Assembly: GCF_007655135.1 (NCBI RefSeq) | Contig: NC_045131.1 | Coordinates: 28,008,001 to 28,072,000, forward strand | Direction: 5' to 3' | Length of the DNA: 64,000 bases | Source: Punica granatum | Lineage: Eukaryota > Streptophyta > Magnoliopsida > Myrtales > Lythraceae | Shown here: positions 32,939-45,778 of the stretch, piece by piece | Numbering within the stretch: the stretch's first letter is position 1 | How the letters are laid out: each line of letters begins with the position of its first letter | Notes under the pieces: model-generated | The model's input: only the letters and a program-made list of their open reading frames with translations | Databases searched by the model: none | What the model was told of the DNA's origin: nothing | Program-made: the position numbers and the translations under genes

Positions 32939-33973
32939 CACTACTAAAATTTCTTTGATTACATGGGAAAATTATCGAGGGAAAATCCGTAGCTAATTTT
33001 CCCTCGAAATTCCGCCGATAAGCTGCCGGTAAATCTTCAAAAAATAAATTCAGCGACTTACCAGCAATTTACCGGCAAAATTTTGGTAGGTAACTTACGG
33101 AAGAAAATTTTCTCGATAAGTTCTCGATAAATTAAATAAATTAATTAATTAAAGCATAATATCAAGAGATTTTTTCTCTCACAGTTGTAGGAATATCGAT
33201 ATTAAAAAAAATGTAGTTTTAAATTCTTATTTCACCTTTGTCGAGGAAAAATATTCCCCGGTATCCGCCGGAAAACTTTTCGGGCGTGGCAGCTAGGGAT
33301 TTTGCCTCGATAACATTAAAAAAAAAGTCAACTTTGACTGTCTCTGACTGTTGTCTGTCTCTGACTGTTGTCTCTCGCATCTCTCTCCCGCACGTACGCA
33401 GAGATCCATCTCTTACTCTCCCTTACCCATCTTTTTTTTTTTTTGGCTCAATCTCTCCCTCACCCATCCTCGATCTCAAAGAATCTGTTGAATTCAAGCC
33501 CTCCCTCTCTCGATCTCTGTACGTATATATATGTCGTCAGTCGTCTCTCTCTCTCTCTCTCTCTGGTCCTCTCTCGATCTGCATATTTGCATGCACGCCC
33601 CGAAGCTCTCGGATTCGAGCCTCCTGGGAGCGAGACCACCAGCCCGTAGCTACGATGATCCAAGCAATTAGCAGAAATTTACTGCTGCAACTTGTTGCAG
33701 GGCAAGCGGCAGAGCTAGCACAGCAGTTGCAAGCTCCGGGCAAAGCAGATCGAGCAGCAGAGCTACAAGATCCGGGCAGAGCAGAGCAGGCTCTGCCAGC
33801 AGCCATCGCCCGCCCCCAAAGTTAGCCGCGGCCAGAGCCTTCATGCGCCGAGGCAAAATCCCTCGATAAGGCCTCGAAAAAAAAAAAATGAGGCCCTTTT
33901 ACCGAGGGAATTTTTTCCTCGATAATCCGCCGGAAAACGTGCGGCCTAGGTAATAGCCCCTTTTTTAGTAGTG
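32939..33973. mobile_element. Non-autonomous CACTA element, 1,035 bp, TSD CGA
   Basis: Begins CACTACTAAAA (32939-32949) and ends TTTTAGTAGTG (33963-33973), a perfect 11-bp terminal inverted repeat. It is flanked by CGA at 32936-32938 and 33974-33976. CACTA termini with a 3-bp duplication define the En/Spm superfamily. Subterminal motifs such as CTCGATAA, CCGCCGG and CCGAGGGAA recur in both orientations near the ends. The middle has a CT microsatellite (33543-33565) and an open frame (33238-33825) of low-complexity Ser/Leu then Ala/Gln composition, not a transposase. It may contain captured genomic sequence. Confidence 0.9.
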
Positions 33974-34781
33974 CGAACTCGATTCACTTCGTTTCATACT
34001 CTCCTGAAGATGAACAGAAGAATTACTGAATGCAAAAAGGCCCCCGTGACTTTGAATTTTCTCGAGCCAACGTATCGTATCGTGGCATTGGAGCATATAA
34101 TCTTGAACCCTTGTTCTTGAGAGCCAAAAAGAGTATCTGCATTGCCAAATTTGTTGCACTAGTTGTCCTCTGTCTTCTTGAGGCAACTTATTGACAACTG
34201 ACCTCTCAAGGATTAGATATTGAGATAAACTCCCCCCAAGGATGCTCCTTAAAAGGAACAAAATGTAATGCTAATTAGAACAGCCACGTTATCAGCTATC
34301 GGATAATTGTCGATAAGAAACTTAATATTTTTTATATATATCAAAATACTTATTAAACAGTAAAAAATTTATTTTTTGATAAGATGATATTTTATTTTAC
34401 AAAAAAACTTATTATTTTAAATGTAATAAAAATTTTGTTAAATAACGAAGTTATCTCATAAAATAGTAATAGATTTGCTATTTTTCTAAGTCTCCGTAAA
34501 AATGTACTTTTAAGAGACTCTTTATAAAAGCAATACCCTTAGATATTATATCAGTATTTGGCTTCTGACTTTTGACTTTGTCGCTGCCTCATGCATTTGT
34601 TCGAAATAACATTAGTTCACCACCAAGAAAGACAGATATTTGCCATTACTATCGATGAGCTCAGATGTGCGATATATGTCATGAACACCAATCATAACGC
34701 ATTAAATTGGACAAGAAATTAATTCTCTGTCAAAATGGTAGAGTTTACAACTTGACCCCAGCACGCCTTCATCCCACGTAC

Positions 34782-35409
34782 AGTTCGACAAGGGTGTCGA
34801 TTTAAGGAATTTATACTGAGAAGAGAGAAGAAATAATATCGGAAATTACGTGGTAAAATCTTTAAAGCAAAGGAAATATTTATGCACAAACTAGGACGAT
34901 TCTACTAGATCGACAAAGCAGAGATTACACATTCAAGATCATAGTCGTATTTTCCAATACAGTTACAAGATTCAATCTGAAAAGGGCCTTACAATCATCT
35001 TAATTCTCATCACTCTCTCATTCTATAAAACACTAAAGACTCCAAGAGAGCAAACCCAAGAATTCCCAAGAAAATCATTCATGACTATCGCACAACGTGT
35101 TATCTTGATATAAGACTCTCTCCCTTTTAAGTAAATATAATACTTTTCCAATATCTCAAAAATATCTTAATATAATTTTAGAATATTCCCCCTTTGAGAT
35201 ATTCTATAAATGTTCTAGAATTATTCTCTAACATCCCGGCGATAATTTCCTTATTTAAATATCAAATAGATACAGTGAAATCCTTATAAAATAGAAAATA
35301 TAATCTCAGCGGAACAAGATCTTGCCCCTTCCTTTTTCGTCTGATTTAATTACCGCTTTCGATTTTTGGTTCTTCAGGTCTTTCTTTGAATACAAGATAT
35401 ATCTCAACA
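34782..35409 (-). repeat. 3' LTR of the minus-strand copia element
   Basis: Aligns with 37216-37840 through blocks such as TCTACTAGATCGACAAA, AAGATATC-type runs and TTACCGC. The inner end reads ATCTCAACA next to the polypurine tract. The outer end is diverged, so its first base is uncertain by a few positions. Confidence 0.7.
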
Positions 35410-35768
35410 ATCTCCACCTTGGCTCGTATTCCACTAAATCTGGATCGATCTAGACTCGACCTAATTTGTGACAACCCTTCACGGGCTCTACCTCATCTTA
35501 AGCGATCAATTTACTCGAATCTTACGTCTAGACTCCTCCGAGCTACTAGGCTTCCTTAGCTTCAATATGGTGCACCCTTCAAAGCTGACCTTTCGACAAG
35601 ACATATTAGTGATTTTAGCATCGCATGAGACCACTAACTTCACAAGCCCACAACATTCTCGCGGTTTTAACTACTCAAGCTGCCTGTCTCCCATTTAGAA
35701 GTTATTCTACTGTAGAGATTTCAGACACCGTTTAGGTTTTCCTTGAATAGCCTCCACACCAAGCGGAG

Positions 35769-36540
35769 TTATTGGGCTTTCGACCCAAGTTCCACCTTCC
35801 TCCTAGGCTTCTCCGCTTGTCCTTGGCATGTGCTCGCCATTTGCTTGACCAAAGCATGAAGATGAAAAGCAACATTACTGATAAGGAATTTCGAGACCTT
35901 ACCATGCGCTTGTAACCTATACTTTTTCACCTTATCAATCCTGAGCAAGTCACCGTCATCCCTAAGTGACCCCAAGTACTTTTCTTTAGGAGTCGGACAC
36001 TCAAATATTGTCGTTGAAGCCATTCTTTGAAGAATATATCCCTTCATCACCACGAGAGCACCTTTAAGATTATTAAGACTCCACCTTGACACTTGTACTT
36101 ATAGCCAAGTTTGTCAAGTGTACCCAACAAGATCATCTTTTCCTTTAATCTCGGGACATGCCTAACACCAGCTAACAACATCTCACCCCCATTAAATAGC
36201 ATGATTGGCACTTCACCCATCACAATGACAACAAAGGTGTCACCATTAGGCATACGGACTTTTCTACCTTCTATGGACCAATAAGTAGAAAATAACCCTC
36301 TATCATGGCAAATATGGAAAGTGCATTCCGAATCAAGAGGCCAAGTAATACCTAACGTATTAGATGTAGTGAGAGTCGTGACACTTGTATTCTCGTCATC
36401 TGGTACTGTGAGAATATCTCCTCCCACATGACTTTTCCCCGCTACAACTACATTCCCCGAGAGCTCGATTTGCTTGCCTTTTCACCTTGGATAGTCACTC
36501 TTGTGATTGCCTTCCTCTTTGCAATTCTAGCCAATCGTCT
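35769..36540 (-). pseudogene. Copia Gag zinc-knuckle/protease fragment
   Basis: Minus strand, from right to left: a degenerate knuckle near 36476-36535 (CKEEGNHKSDYPR), then an ORF at 36427-36047. That ORF has TWPLDSECTFHIC, where copia proteases have a DSG/DTG active site followed by CTxHI. It is followed by the MPNG-DTF block and GVRHVPRLKEKMILLGTLD. The next ORF (36092-35769) starts with GALVVMKG, the usual end of the protease module, and then pre-integrase-like sequence. The active-site Gly is changed to Glu (DSE), and a frameshift lies between the ORFs, so it is inactive. Confidence 0.75.
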
Positions 36541-37215
36541 TTCTACCCCTTGATTTGCTTCTGCCACGAGACTCTTTCTCGCTTGATATAACCCTCGTTA
36601 CTAGGCCTTCATCATTGCCTCCATATACTCCATCACCTTCTTCTGAACTCTCTTGAGTTCAACACTGCCTTGACGTCCTCCAAAGTGATGCTTATTCTAC
36701 CCTATAGCATGGTATCCGCAAAACTCTTGTATACCTACAGGAAAGAATGCAACAATAATAGAGCCATATTCTCGTCTTCAATCTTGACATCTGCGTTTAC
36801 AAGATCTATCACGGTCTGATTAAGGAGGTGCATGTGATCACTTACGGCAGTCCTCCTGGTGCAACCACTGCTTCAAGTACAACATGCGCGTCATGGACTT
36901 CTGCTGATATAGCGATTCAAATTTCGCCCATACTTTCAATGCCAAGCTGCGATTGTATACCTCCCTTACAACTTTATTCGACGGGCTCAACTATATGGCA
37001 CTTAGAGCCTTCGACATCATCATCTTAATCTCCTCAGGAGTTGGGGTCGAGCAGGTTCTTTTATCCTTCTAATGCTCCCTCAAGGTTGTGTTGCACTAGT
37101 AAAGCCTTTATCTAAATCTTTCATAGCCGAAATTATACGATTCATCAAACTTCTCGACCTCAAACTTTTCTCCCGGCATCTTCACTTGCTCCTAGACCTT
37201 GCTCTGATACTAGTT

Positions 37216-37840
37216 TGTTATGGAAGCATGAACTATCAAGGAATTTTAGGCCAAGAAGAAAGAAAAAAATAACACCAGGATATACATGGTAAAACCATCA
37301 AGGTGAGGGAAACATCCATGGACAAAGCATGGATATTCCACTAGATCGACAAATCGGAGATTATACACTCGTGTTTCCCATCTCCGTAACAAAACTCAAC
37401 CTATGAAGAACCTCGCAATTTTCTTAATTCTCAACACTCTTTCACTACACGAAACCCTAGAAACTCCGAGAGAAAAAAATTGGAGAATTTTCAAGAAGAT
37501 TATCCGTGATTCTCACACAACATATTGTCTTGATGTAAGACATCTTTCCTTTAAATAGATACGATACCTTCACAATATCTCAAAGATATCCTAACATAAT
37601 TCTAGGATATTTTTCCTTTGAAATATTCTATAGATATTCTAGAATTTAACTCTAATATCCCTAGATATAATTTTTCTATTTGAAGATCTAATAGATACAG
37701 CGAATCTCTATAAAATGGGAAATATAATCTCACCAGAATCTAGGATCTCGCCCCTTCCTCTTTTGTCCTATCCAATTACCGCATCTGATCTTCGGAACTT
37801 CGGGTCTTCCGCAGAATACGAGACAAGACGTATGTCAACA
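37216..37840 (-). repeat. 5' LTR of the minus-strand copia element
   Basis: Plus-strand TGTTATGG at 37216 to ATGTCAACA at 37840, that is TGTTGACAT...CCATAACA on the element strand with TG/CA ends. Next to it, at 37196-37213, is the initiator-tRNA-Met type primer site. Confidence 0.75.
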
Positions 37841-37975
37841 CATACAAAGATACACATGATGTTAACCTCTTGTCTTTAATACAAAAACACAAGATTCAAG
37901 AGCTGTAAAATGAGATTCGAAAGGGATTCTCTATATTTTTGAAAGAAATTTTGTCAAAAACAAGAGTTAAAATTT

Positions 37976-39900
37976 GTTGCATGATGCGTATGATTCCAAG
38001 TGTAACAAATAACTCAAAGAGAGACCTGCGGTCCTTTCTGTTTCTCTCATCTCATCTTCTTCTTCGTTCCCCATCCCTCTGCTATCTCAATGCGTGGCTT
38101 CACCCTTCTTACTGTCCATTGCCTAGTGAACCAGTCTAATCCATTGCAGGAGAACTTATGGTCCAGGTCGAACCAAAGGGAAGAGCTAAAGACTGAGATA
38201 TGACTTCGTGATGTTACTGCTTTCCTAGATTAGGGTTTACTTTCCACATGGATCGATTGAATAGCTAGGTTCTGTGCACTGGTTTGAAAGCCGGAATTAG
38301 TATCATGCTTGGAATGCGGGTTATAAGGTTGGATAATTATTTTGTTTACCTGTATCATGATTGCAATAGTTTCATAATATGTATAAAGGGAATAAAGCTG
38401 GACATCTTGCATGCTCATCGAGTGATCAGTGATTGTCATATTCATATGCATGCACGATTAGAGTCTACACAATTTACTTTGGGCAATTCTTGGGATACCA
38501 TGAGCTAGGAAATAGTGAAGTGGGATGAGCATGATTGTGTTTCTATGAAACATACCTTCCCGATCGGGTACCCATTTCCCTTACCTTGAATCTCTTGTCC
38601 TTGGGCATATCAGAGTCATGATTTGGGATACTACTTTGCAAGGTGCCGGATACCAATCCTCAGGCAGCACCTGAGGTGGCGACTCCTATCTTCCTTCACA
38701 TGGAATTATGCTACCTCTTGGGTACTTCCTATTGGTCTTGGTTATGTCAAACCAATTTTCAAGAAACTGATTGGTTTGATAACCTAAAATCAACCTTATC
38801 AAAAAACCAGCTACAGTTTTCCAAAATATCAGCACATGTACGAAACCGGTCATATGGATTCTAACGGTCTAGAATGAACCGAGGATTTCATCCTGAGCAA
38901 ACCACACACCCACAAGATGATAAGCTTCGAACCAGGGATGGCGACTCTGGACCAGCAAATGGGTGGGCTCCAGATCAGGATTGGTGTCTCCGGATATGAA
39001 AATCGGCGACGAGAAAAAAATGGATAAGGGAGAAAAGGTGGAATATAAGAACAACCAGCCTTTGCTTGATAAGATAGATTGCCACAAGCAGGAACCAATC
39101 ATCTTGATTCGCCACACTCAAGAACGAGCAATAAAGATCAGGGTCTTGGCCAGTGAACAACAGGATTGTTTAGATAAGAAAGCTAGGAGAATGCACGAGG
39201 CAAATTCATTTCAACATCATCATGCCTTCTTGTTCATAATAGAGTGAATGAATGGTATGATAACTATTTCCCAAGTATAGAAAAGAGAAATTCCCCTAAA
39301 AGATGCAAAGAAAGCACAAAAAATCTTCATACATTAATTGTGGTCCCCTTCCTGAGCAAAGGTGCATGCTGGTTTTATTGAAGAAGGAATTCGTTCAATT
39401 CCCAGATGGCCTTCATTAGGAGCCAAATCCAGTTGATTCGAAGCCAATAGCACCTTCCTTAAGTCATTGGAGTTTGGTAAGGGGCTTTGCCCTTTGTGCA
39501 TCGAGTTTCCAGATCATTAATCGAGTCTGATCGATACTGAGTCAGTGATCTATTGGGCTGATTCTTGAAGCTCATCAATAATACCGTCAGATCTAGGGTC
39601 AACAAAAGATGAAGTAAAATAATCAAATTCAATTGCAGGAACCAAATAACGTTTGTTCATTTATTTTTTAACATGTGCCACTTAAATTTGAAAAAGTTAC
39701 AGGCCTACTTGATTTGGAAAAAAAATGAAATTAACAACGTGATTTTATTTTTCAAATTTGAAATTAACATTTGAACGTTTTAGAGAGATGGATAATCATG
39801 AGTAATTAGAGTGTATAATTCGATAAATGATTCATCCAATTCTTTATTAAAATTGATATATATATATATATATATAAGACAAACCTTGTCGTTGGATTCT
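37976..39900. other. Intergenic, no supported gene
   Basis: Several 60-90 codon ORFs lie on both strands (for example 38643-38864, 38963-39247, 38850-39117) with no recognisable domain, start context or splice support. A TA microsatellite is at 39858-39880. Confidence 0.35.
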
Positions 39901-39917
39901 CCATTCTAAATCATTCT

Positions 39918-42348
39918 CTAAATATCGTAATCGCTCTCTCCGATGCCAAAGTGAGCCAGCAGTATCCAGACCAAAGTTATAAGCTCCCCGTCTCTACTCA
40001 GCGCCTGGGCATGAATATCCGCTCTGCTACGAATTGCTGCATGTGAGAGCATTTCCACCCAAGCCCAACTCATTACCCTCCACTTGTCCCTTTTCAGCTC
40101 CTGCAGATATTCTGCCAAAATGCACGCATGTAACAGCAAATATGCAGTTCTATCATCTCAATCTCGTGTGATGGGCATATGAAGGATGTCCTTGATTGAT
40201 GAAAGAATAATTTTGCGTGCAACTTTTGTTCTGTCTTCATTGATCCCGTGGAAAATGTTCTTGGTTACTGAAATGGTTTCGCGGAACCTTATCAGGAAAA
40301 GTCCCCCCGCAGCAGACGTCATGGTAGGCTGCATCAACATAAGATACAGCATGTAATCCAACAGGGCCTTGCTAATTTCGCGCTCATGGACGACTGCAGA
40401 GCTACCGTTTCCATCATCAGAATCTATTATAGCAGAGCTCAGTGGCCATATGCCACATGAGCAGAGACTTGTCGAACTCATGGTGCTCGACAGACTTCAA
40501 TAGTAGTTCGCAGTAATTAACTTCGAAATCACCACAAATAACCCAGGCACCTCTAGCTTCACATATGTTCCCGATTTTCATTGGGTCATCTACAAACTCA
40601 GATTTCAGTCGTTCGTCTTCTAAAAACTCAGATTTCAGTCGCAGCTCTTTGAATATGAAATCCCACAATTTCTTGTCTAAGGGACTCTTCGAAACGTATG
40701 TCATCCCATCAAGGAAGTCTCCTAGTCCTAGACCCAGCCAGCGTGTATACTTCTCTAATGAAATCTAGCTCTTGAATTTGACCTTCGAGATATATAAGCG
40801 AAAACGACAGGGAACTGCTCCACCAACCAATCAATCGAAACGTGGTTTTCTTTTACCTTAGTTTTTTCATGACAAGATGAAATTATATATATGCCCACTC
40901 AACGCAGGGCGTTGATGGCTGGCGACGAAGCCACATTCGCTCACCCCTCTCCCTCGTTCAATTGATCAGAGGTCGATCATCTTCTTCCTTTCCCCTCCAC
41001 CCTAAAAGTATGTATGAATGCACCGTGTAAATAGAGATGGTCACCGGAAAGGAAAGGATCTCAACAGTAAAGAGGCTGAAGTATCCGCGGCATGGCTTGT
41101 AATGTTTCCTTGGACGTTGACTCACACAGTAGCCGATGAGGTTGAAACCCGAGATGGATTCAGACCAACGTCGAAACATCACCGGCGTATCAAACACTGT
41201 TAACTTGACATCACCAGGGCCAATCTCACATTCTGACCACGTTGGCTTCTTCAGGCTAAGGACAGTACTAAGGATACGACTAAAGTAGTGGCTGAGAGCT
41301 GTATCACTCGTTCTGCCTATCCTCGTTTGGATACCAGCAACGGTCCACTCGGAGAAGATCAACATTAACAGAGACATTACGTCAAGAGCGACGGCCCCGA
41401 AGAGCAGCATGTATGTAATTAAAACATCAACGTGATGGAAACCATGCTTGTCCACACGAACAAAGAGAGTGAGAGCACAAATGACAATACTGAAGGATAT
41501 GGCCTTATATAAGTAACCGGGAATAGAACGTACCACAGCGACTTTGGTGTACAGAACTTCATAGATGAAGTTTAGCTCCGTCTATATTACTCTTAAGTGC
41601 ATCCTCTGGGGTTCTGGATAGGAAAAAGCATCTGCTGTCTTGCCTCTCACCTAGGGTGAAGGACTGATCGACAATAAGCCCCTTAAAGACCTCAAAGTAG
41701 CAGTACGAATTCCATAACAACACCTTCTCCCCAAGAGCCTCTTCTGCAATGCCATCAATGTCAATGGCAACTTCACGACGGGTTGGTGGCAGCGGATACA
41801 TATCAGGCTCCAGAAGCACAGATTCCTTAAATCTATCCAGTCTTGCCAGATGAAGGGCTCTTGTCCTCTCCAAATACTTTATGACGCCAGCAATAAACAT
41901 GACGATGGTCGGAACCAGCAGCCTGTCCTTTGGGAGGGCACGAAGGAAGATATAAACAGCAGCAGAGAGCTGGACTGCAAGCCCAAGCAAGTGCCTGAGC
42001 CACAGGGCATTGTCTTCTAACGCAAAAGCAATGATTGTGTCGGGGACCTCCAAGGTGTAGCAGCTGGAAAGGAGCCCAGAACGCGGAAAGACTCCCAGCA
42101 TCAGCGAAAGCAGAATTGTTCTCCCCTTGACTGTTGAAAATGAGTCCAACTGCAAATGCAGCGGCCCAGTCCACAATTAAATAAGCCGACCAGATTAGGA
42201 AGGACATCCAAGTATTTGCAGTTTTCTTCCGAAACGGCGAAAAAACTACTAGAAAAATCTGAAGTGAGAGGCTCAAGATGAGGAAGCCTCGGACGTTCAA
42301 CTCGTCCCAGGACTTCTTCACATTTTCAAAGATCACATCAATTGCCAT
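39918..42348 (-). pseudogene. DUF4220/DUF594 membrane protein gene, broken
   Basis: Read from the ATG at 42346-42348 on the minus strand, the N-terminal part has hydrophobic segments and the WSAYLIVDWAAAFAVG helix. It then has the GGPDTIIAFALEDNALWLRHL block typical of DUF4220 and the (N)FIYEVLYTK block before further helices. The C-terminal DUF594 part is recognisable at 40139-39918 (WVEMLSHAA, IHAQALSRDGELITLVW). Breaks are a one-base insertion in a G4/C4 run at 42042-42045, frameshifts near 41575, 40745 and 40435, a stop at 40958 (TLVxN then stop) and a TGA at about 40158. Its function is unknown even in intact relatives. Several of the breaks would each kill the protein. Confidence 0.8.
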
Positions 42349-44519
42349 TTTCCGATCTTTTCCAGGGGTTCAGAATACTGGACAGGGAAGTTTCACTCAA
42401 GGAACTGGGACAATTGAAATTTTCCGTGTAAACATACACATATATTCAGCCATTGTTGGAGGAAACGAGGAATGGAAACAATAAATATTGACTTTATTTC
42501 TTTTTAAAATCCTGGTTTATAACTTGCAATAAGCTGATGACCCTTTTATTCCTAATATTAATTTGCATCATTAGATAGACTGATCAATTAAAACAAAAAA
42601 AAAATCACCAATTTCAAAAGGTTCACATGGAGAAGGCGAAGAATTCGCTCATGATAGGATTTTGGAAATCCGGGCTTATAAGGTTATAGATAGATATGGA
42701 TACAATAGAAAAGTCCTACTGGAGAAAAATGAACCATAAGTATACCTCATGTTATCATATCATGGTAAACCCCTTGTTTAAACTTTTAGCTTTCTTTTAA
42801 TGTGAACGTTTATTTATTGAATTTTTTATCTTTTGATGCCTAGAGGTTTCCATTATTACCAGTGTACTTTAGTATCTGAAAGCTCAACGGATCCTTGCTA
42901 ATGTCAGGTCGGCCCACTAAGGATAAAGCTCTCACAATCAATGATTTTTTTCATTCACAAGTCTCAAATCCGAGCCATTATTTAAAGGGAACAAGCCCCG
43001 TATCGCTAGAACCAACCATTGTTGGTGATAATTTACAAGGGAAAAAGTTCCATGCTGGTGATAATTTATTTGTGTATGAATATAGCAAATTTAATTGACA
43101 TATCAGATACAATATTGATTAAATGTCTTTTTCCTTTTGAAATATAGTGTGTGTGTGTAATATATCATTATCTCCCGATTGGTCTTTTGCACATATATAT
43201 GAACTATTCCGAGATCAATTACTCATATGTGATAAAATCGTGTTTGATTATTAAAAATTATATTAAATAATACACATATGCAATGCGCCTGAATATCTAC
43301 TTAGTGGGTTACTAAATATATGCAGAGCATAAGCCCAGTGAAAAAGTGAAATTTGGCCATGATCTGATTATAGACTGCATCAACCAACATAATCTGCAGT
43401 TGTAGTTGAAGACATGGCTTCAGACTGTGACATCGAATTTGCAAAATCTGCTGGTAATTAGGGGACCTGTAGTAATATAAGGGATACTTGCAAGCCGGAG
43501 CTTTCTCGATGGTCTGAGATAAACAGACCGAAGACCCTTGGCATGTGAGACAAACCTATGTTAGGTGACGAATAAAATAAAGCAAGTGCAAGCTCAAGTA
43601 GAGAATAAAATAAGGCCCGATTACGGCTGTAGCAGATGGAGATTGTTTGGTAACAAAGTCTAATTTGACTTTAGTTTTTTTCTCAATCCAATATCACAAT
43701 TCATTACCTTTTTATCTTTTTTAATTTAATAATAAACTAGTTGAAAACTAATGTGTCGCGCGAACAGAAAGAAATAATTTTTAACTACTTTTATTAAATA
43801 GTAATACACGTTATGCATACATCTAGCTTATAAAAAACCAGATGAATTTGTTAAATTTATAAATTACAAAATTTCATTCATATTGGATATAGGTAAATTA
43901 CTCTGATAAATATATATGGGTAAAGTAGAATAATCTCTAACATTATGAACAGTAAAGCAAAGAAAAAAGGAGGGAAAAATATTAAACATTTACCTTTATA
44001 TAATAAATATTATATTAAAGAAAATAAACATTAATATAAATGCAAAATTTTATAGAAAATTAATTATTTTTGGTAAAATATAAAAATAATTAATTCCCTA
44101 AAATGATTGATATCCTAGTAAGATCACTAATGAAAATTCAAGCTCTGAACTCAAAACACCGAATGGAATAATAAAAGGAAAGTTGAATCCTCTTTTATAT
44201 TATCAATTCTTTTGTAAAGAAGTCATCTCATTGGGATAAAATTACCAGCAGATACTTTGCCACTTGAATCTTGAGCGGGCATAAGGAAATTTCAAATGGA
44301 GTGAAGAAGAAATAAGAGGGACAACTTCCTTTGAGAATATACGAATTGCTATTTTTCATAGAATTCGAGCAACAGTAAAGACATATATATAGTCAATTGA
44401 AAAAAAAGAATCTAAATTTAATAAAAGAAAATATAATTTTTAAAAATTATAACAATAAATACGTAACGCCATAAAAATATTTTCATATATGCTGTAACTT
44501 TTATTATATAAAAATGGAC

Positions 44520-44870
44520 CACTTAAAGTATATGATGTATATATACATACATATTTATATGGTTATACAATGTATAATGTATATAAAATTAATATATTCA
44601 TGAATGCGGAGAATAAAATCAATATAATGTATATATAATCGGTATATAAAATCAATATATAATGAGTATAAAATCAGTATATTAGGCGTTGTATATAAAA
44701 TTTATATATTCTACCGCATATTTTTACCTTGTGTATAATACATATTTTTAATGTATATATAACATATATAGTCTACTGCATATTTTTGTTCCCATATATA
44801 TATTCTGTTGGAATATATGCATATAATTTATATATTCTACTGCATAATTAGTAATAAAAGAATATAAAAA
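44520..44870. repeat. Degenerate AT-rich repeats
   Basis: TATATTCTAC(C/T)GCATA-type motifs occur at about 44707, 44770 (TAGTCTACTGCATA) and 44836. Between them ATATAAAAT(C/T)AATATAT-type strings recur. The pattern suggests slippage-driven expansion rather than a mobile element. Confidence 0.5.
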
Positions 44871-44955
44871 TTTTCATTAATACAAAATGATGATGTGACA
44901 AAGTGGGATAGCTCCATTTCTTATTTTCAATGATGTGATGACGTAAAAATTCGGC

Positions 44956-45202
44956 CTTTGGTTTGTTTTAATAATATATATTTTTCTTATATATTATTAC
45001 GATTAATCTTTTAATATTAAATTCTCCAAATTATTCATTTATTTTTTCCTTAATTCAACTATACAATCATTACATTTTTCTATCTTTTTCTTTAATTTAA
45101 TAATAAATTCTTTCACGTACTTTTCTCAAGCACTTTTATTTTTATCCCGTAAAATCAAACTAAATCAAATTCTACTTCGCCACCAAGCGCATACTAAAAC
45201 CT
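44956..45202. mobile_element. Diverged MITE of the TTTGGTTT family
   Basis: Starts CTTTGGTTTGTTTT and ends near GCATACTAAAACC. The inside matches the copies at 25619 and 47500 (ATTATTCATTTATTTTTT, TTCAACTATACAATCATTAC, AAATCAAATTCTACT). More diverged than those. Confidence 0.45.
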
Positions 45203-45778
45203 TATGCTTGGTGTTGCAATGCCTACTACATCAAAACAAGTATCCCCTGTCAAGGTCACATGTTCGGAAGCATTTAAGAATGACGTACGTCTCCATGTTC
45301 GCATCGAATGTCAACCATTTCGGAATTTCCCATCAGGATGCATCGTAGACTTGATATTTTAACATGTCATGCAAAATAGTGAACTGCAGGAAAGTGAGGG
45401 AAACAACAACCATAATGTGGCCGAAGATCATGCTCCCATTGTATTGGTATTGTACTTGTTGGCAATGGCCAGGCATGTGTCTTTCATGTTTCTGGAGACG
45501 GGAGACAGTATCAGGACAGTGAAGAACGCATGTGCTTGTTTACATTTTCTGACTCGTTTCTTCGAGCATATGTTAATGTGTGCAGAACACCGAGCTTAAA
45601 TTCAACACTAAGATTGGTCAAGAAATTCCCTCTTGTCCCTTCACAGGCACTATCTGGTAGTGTGCTCTCGGCAGTTAGGATGGGTATATGAGCAGCAGAA
45701 CACGTTTTAATTGGTCTACTGAATCTGCCTGGCCGATTTCTCTTAAGGGTAAGAAGCTTGATGTGATTATCCAAAACT

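Larger units (their letters stand above)
34782..37840 (-). mobile_element. Old, internally deleted Ty1/copia retrotransposon
   Basis: Two diverged LTRs, 34782-35409 and 37216-37840, bracket only 1.8 kb. On the minus strand the primer site TAGTATCAGAGCAAGGTC (about 37196-37213, initiator tRNA-Met type) follows the right-hand LTR. Gag and protease come next, and a GGTGGAGATTGT polypurine tract precedes the left-hand LTR. CGTAC (34777-34781) and CATAC (37841-37845) may be the target duplication with one change. LTR identity is roughly 70% by eye, so the insertion is old. Integrase, RT and RNase H are missing. Confidence 0.8.
32525..37975 (+). repeat. Segmental duplication, copy B (with two insertions)
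   Basis: Homologous to 13620-15260 when the CACTA element (32939-33973) and the copia element (34782-37840) are removed. Order and orientation are conserved. The unidentified ORF seen in copy A is interrupted here (short frames 32660-32947 and 32688-32885). A minus-strand ORF at 33965-34261 (98 codons, including CRYSFWLSRTRVQDYMLQC) covers the GCCAAATTTGTT block, but it is not open in copy A. Confidence 0.7.
42500..45350. other. AT-rich intergenic with MITE pieces
   Basis: No gene supported. Contains a short MITE-like piece at 43644-43740 (TTTGGTAACAAAG then AATTCATTACCTTTTT), an AT-rich region of degenerate repeats at 44520-44870, and a MITE copy at 44956-45202. Confidence 0.4.

Noticed and set aside
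33965..34261. 98-codon minus-strand ORF in duplication copy B (possible Cys-rich receptor ectodomain)
   Set aside because: Not open in copy A, spans the CACTA border, and the resemblance to a wall-associated-kinase domain was too weak to keep.
38643..39247. Several overlapping 60-95 codon ORFs on both strands
   Set aside because: No domain, no splice or start support, and composition like the surrounding intergenic DNA.
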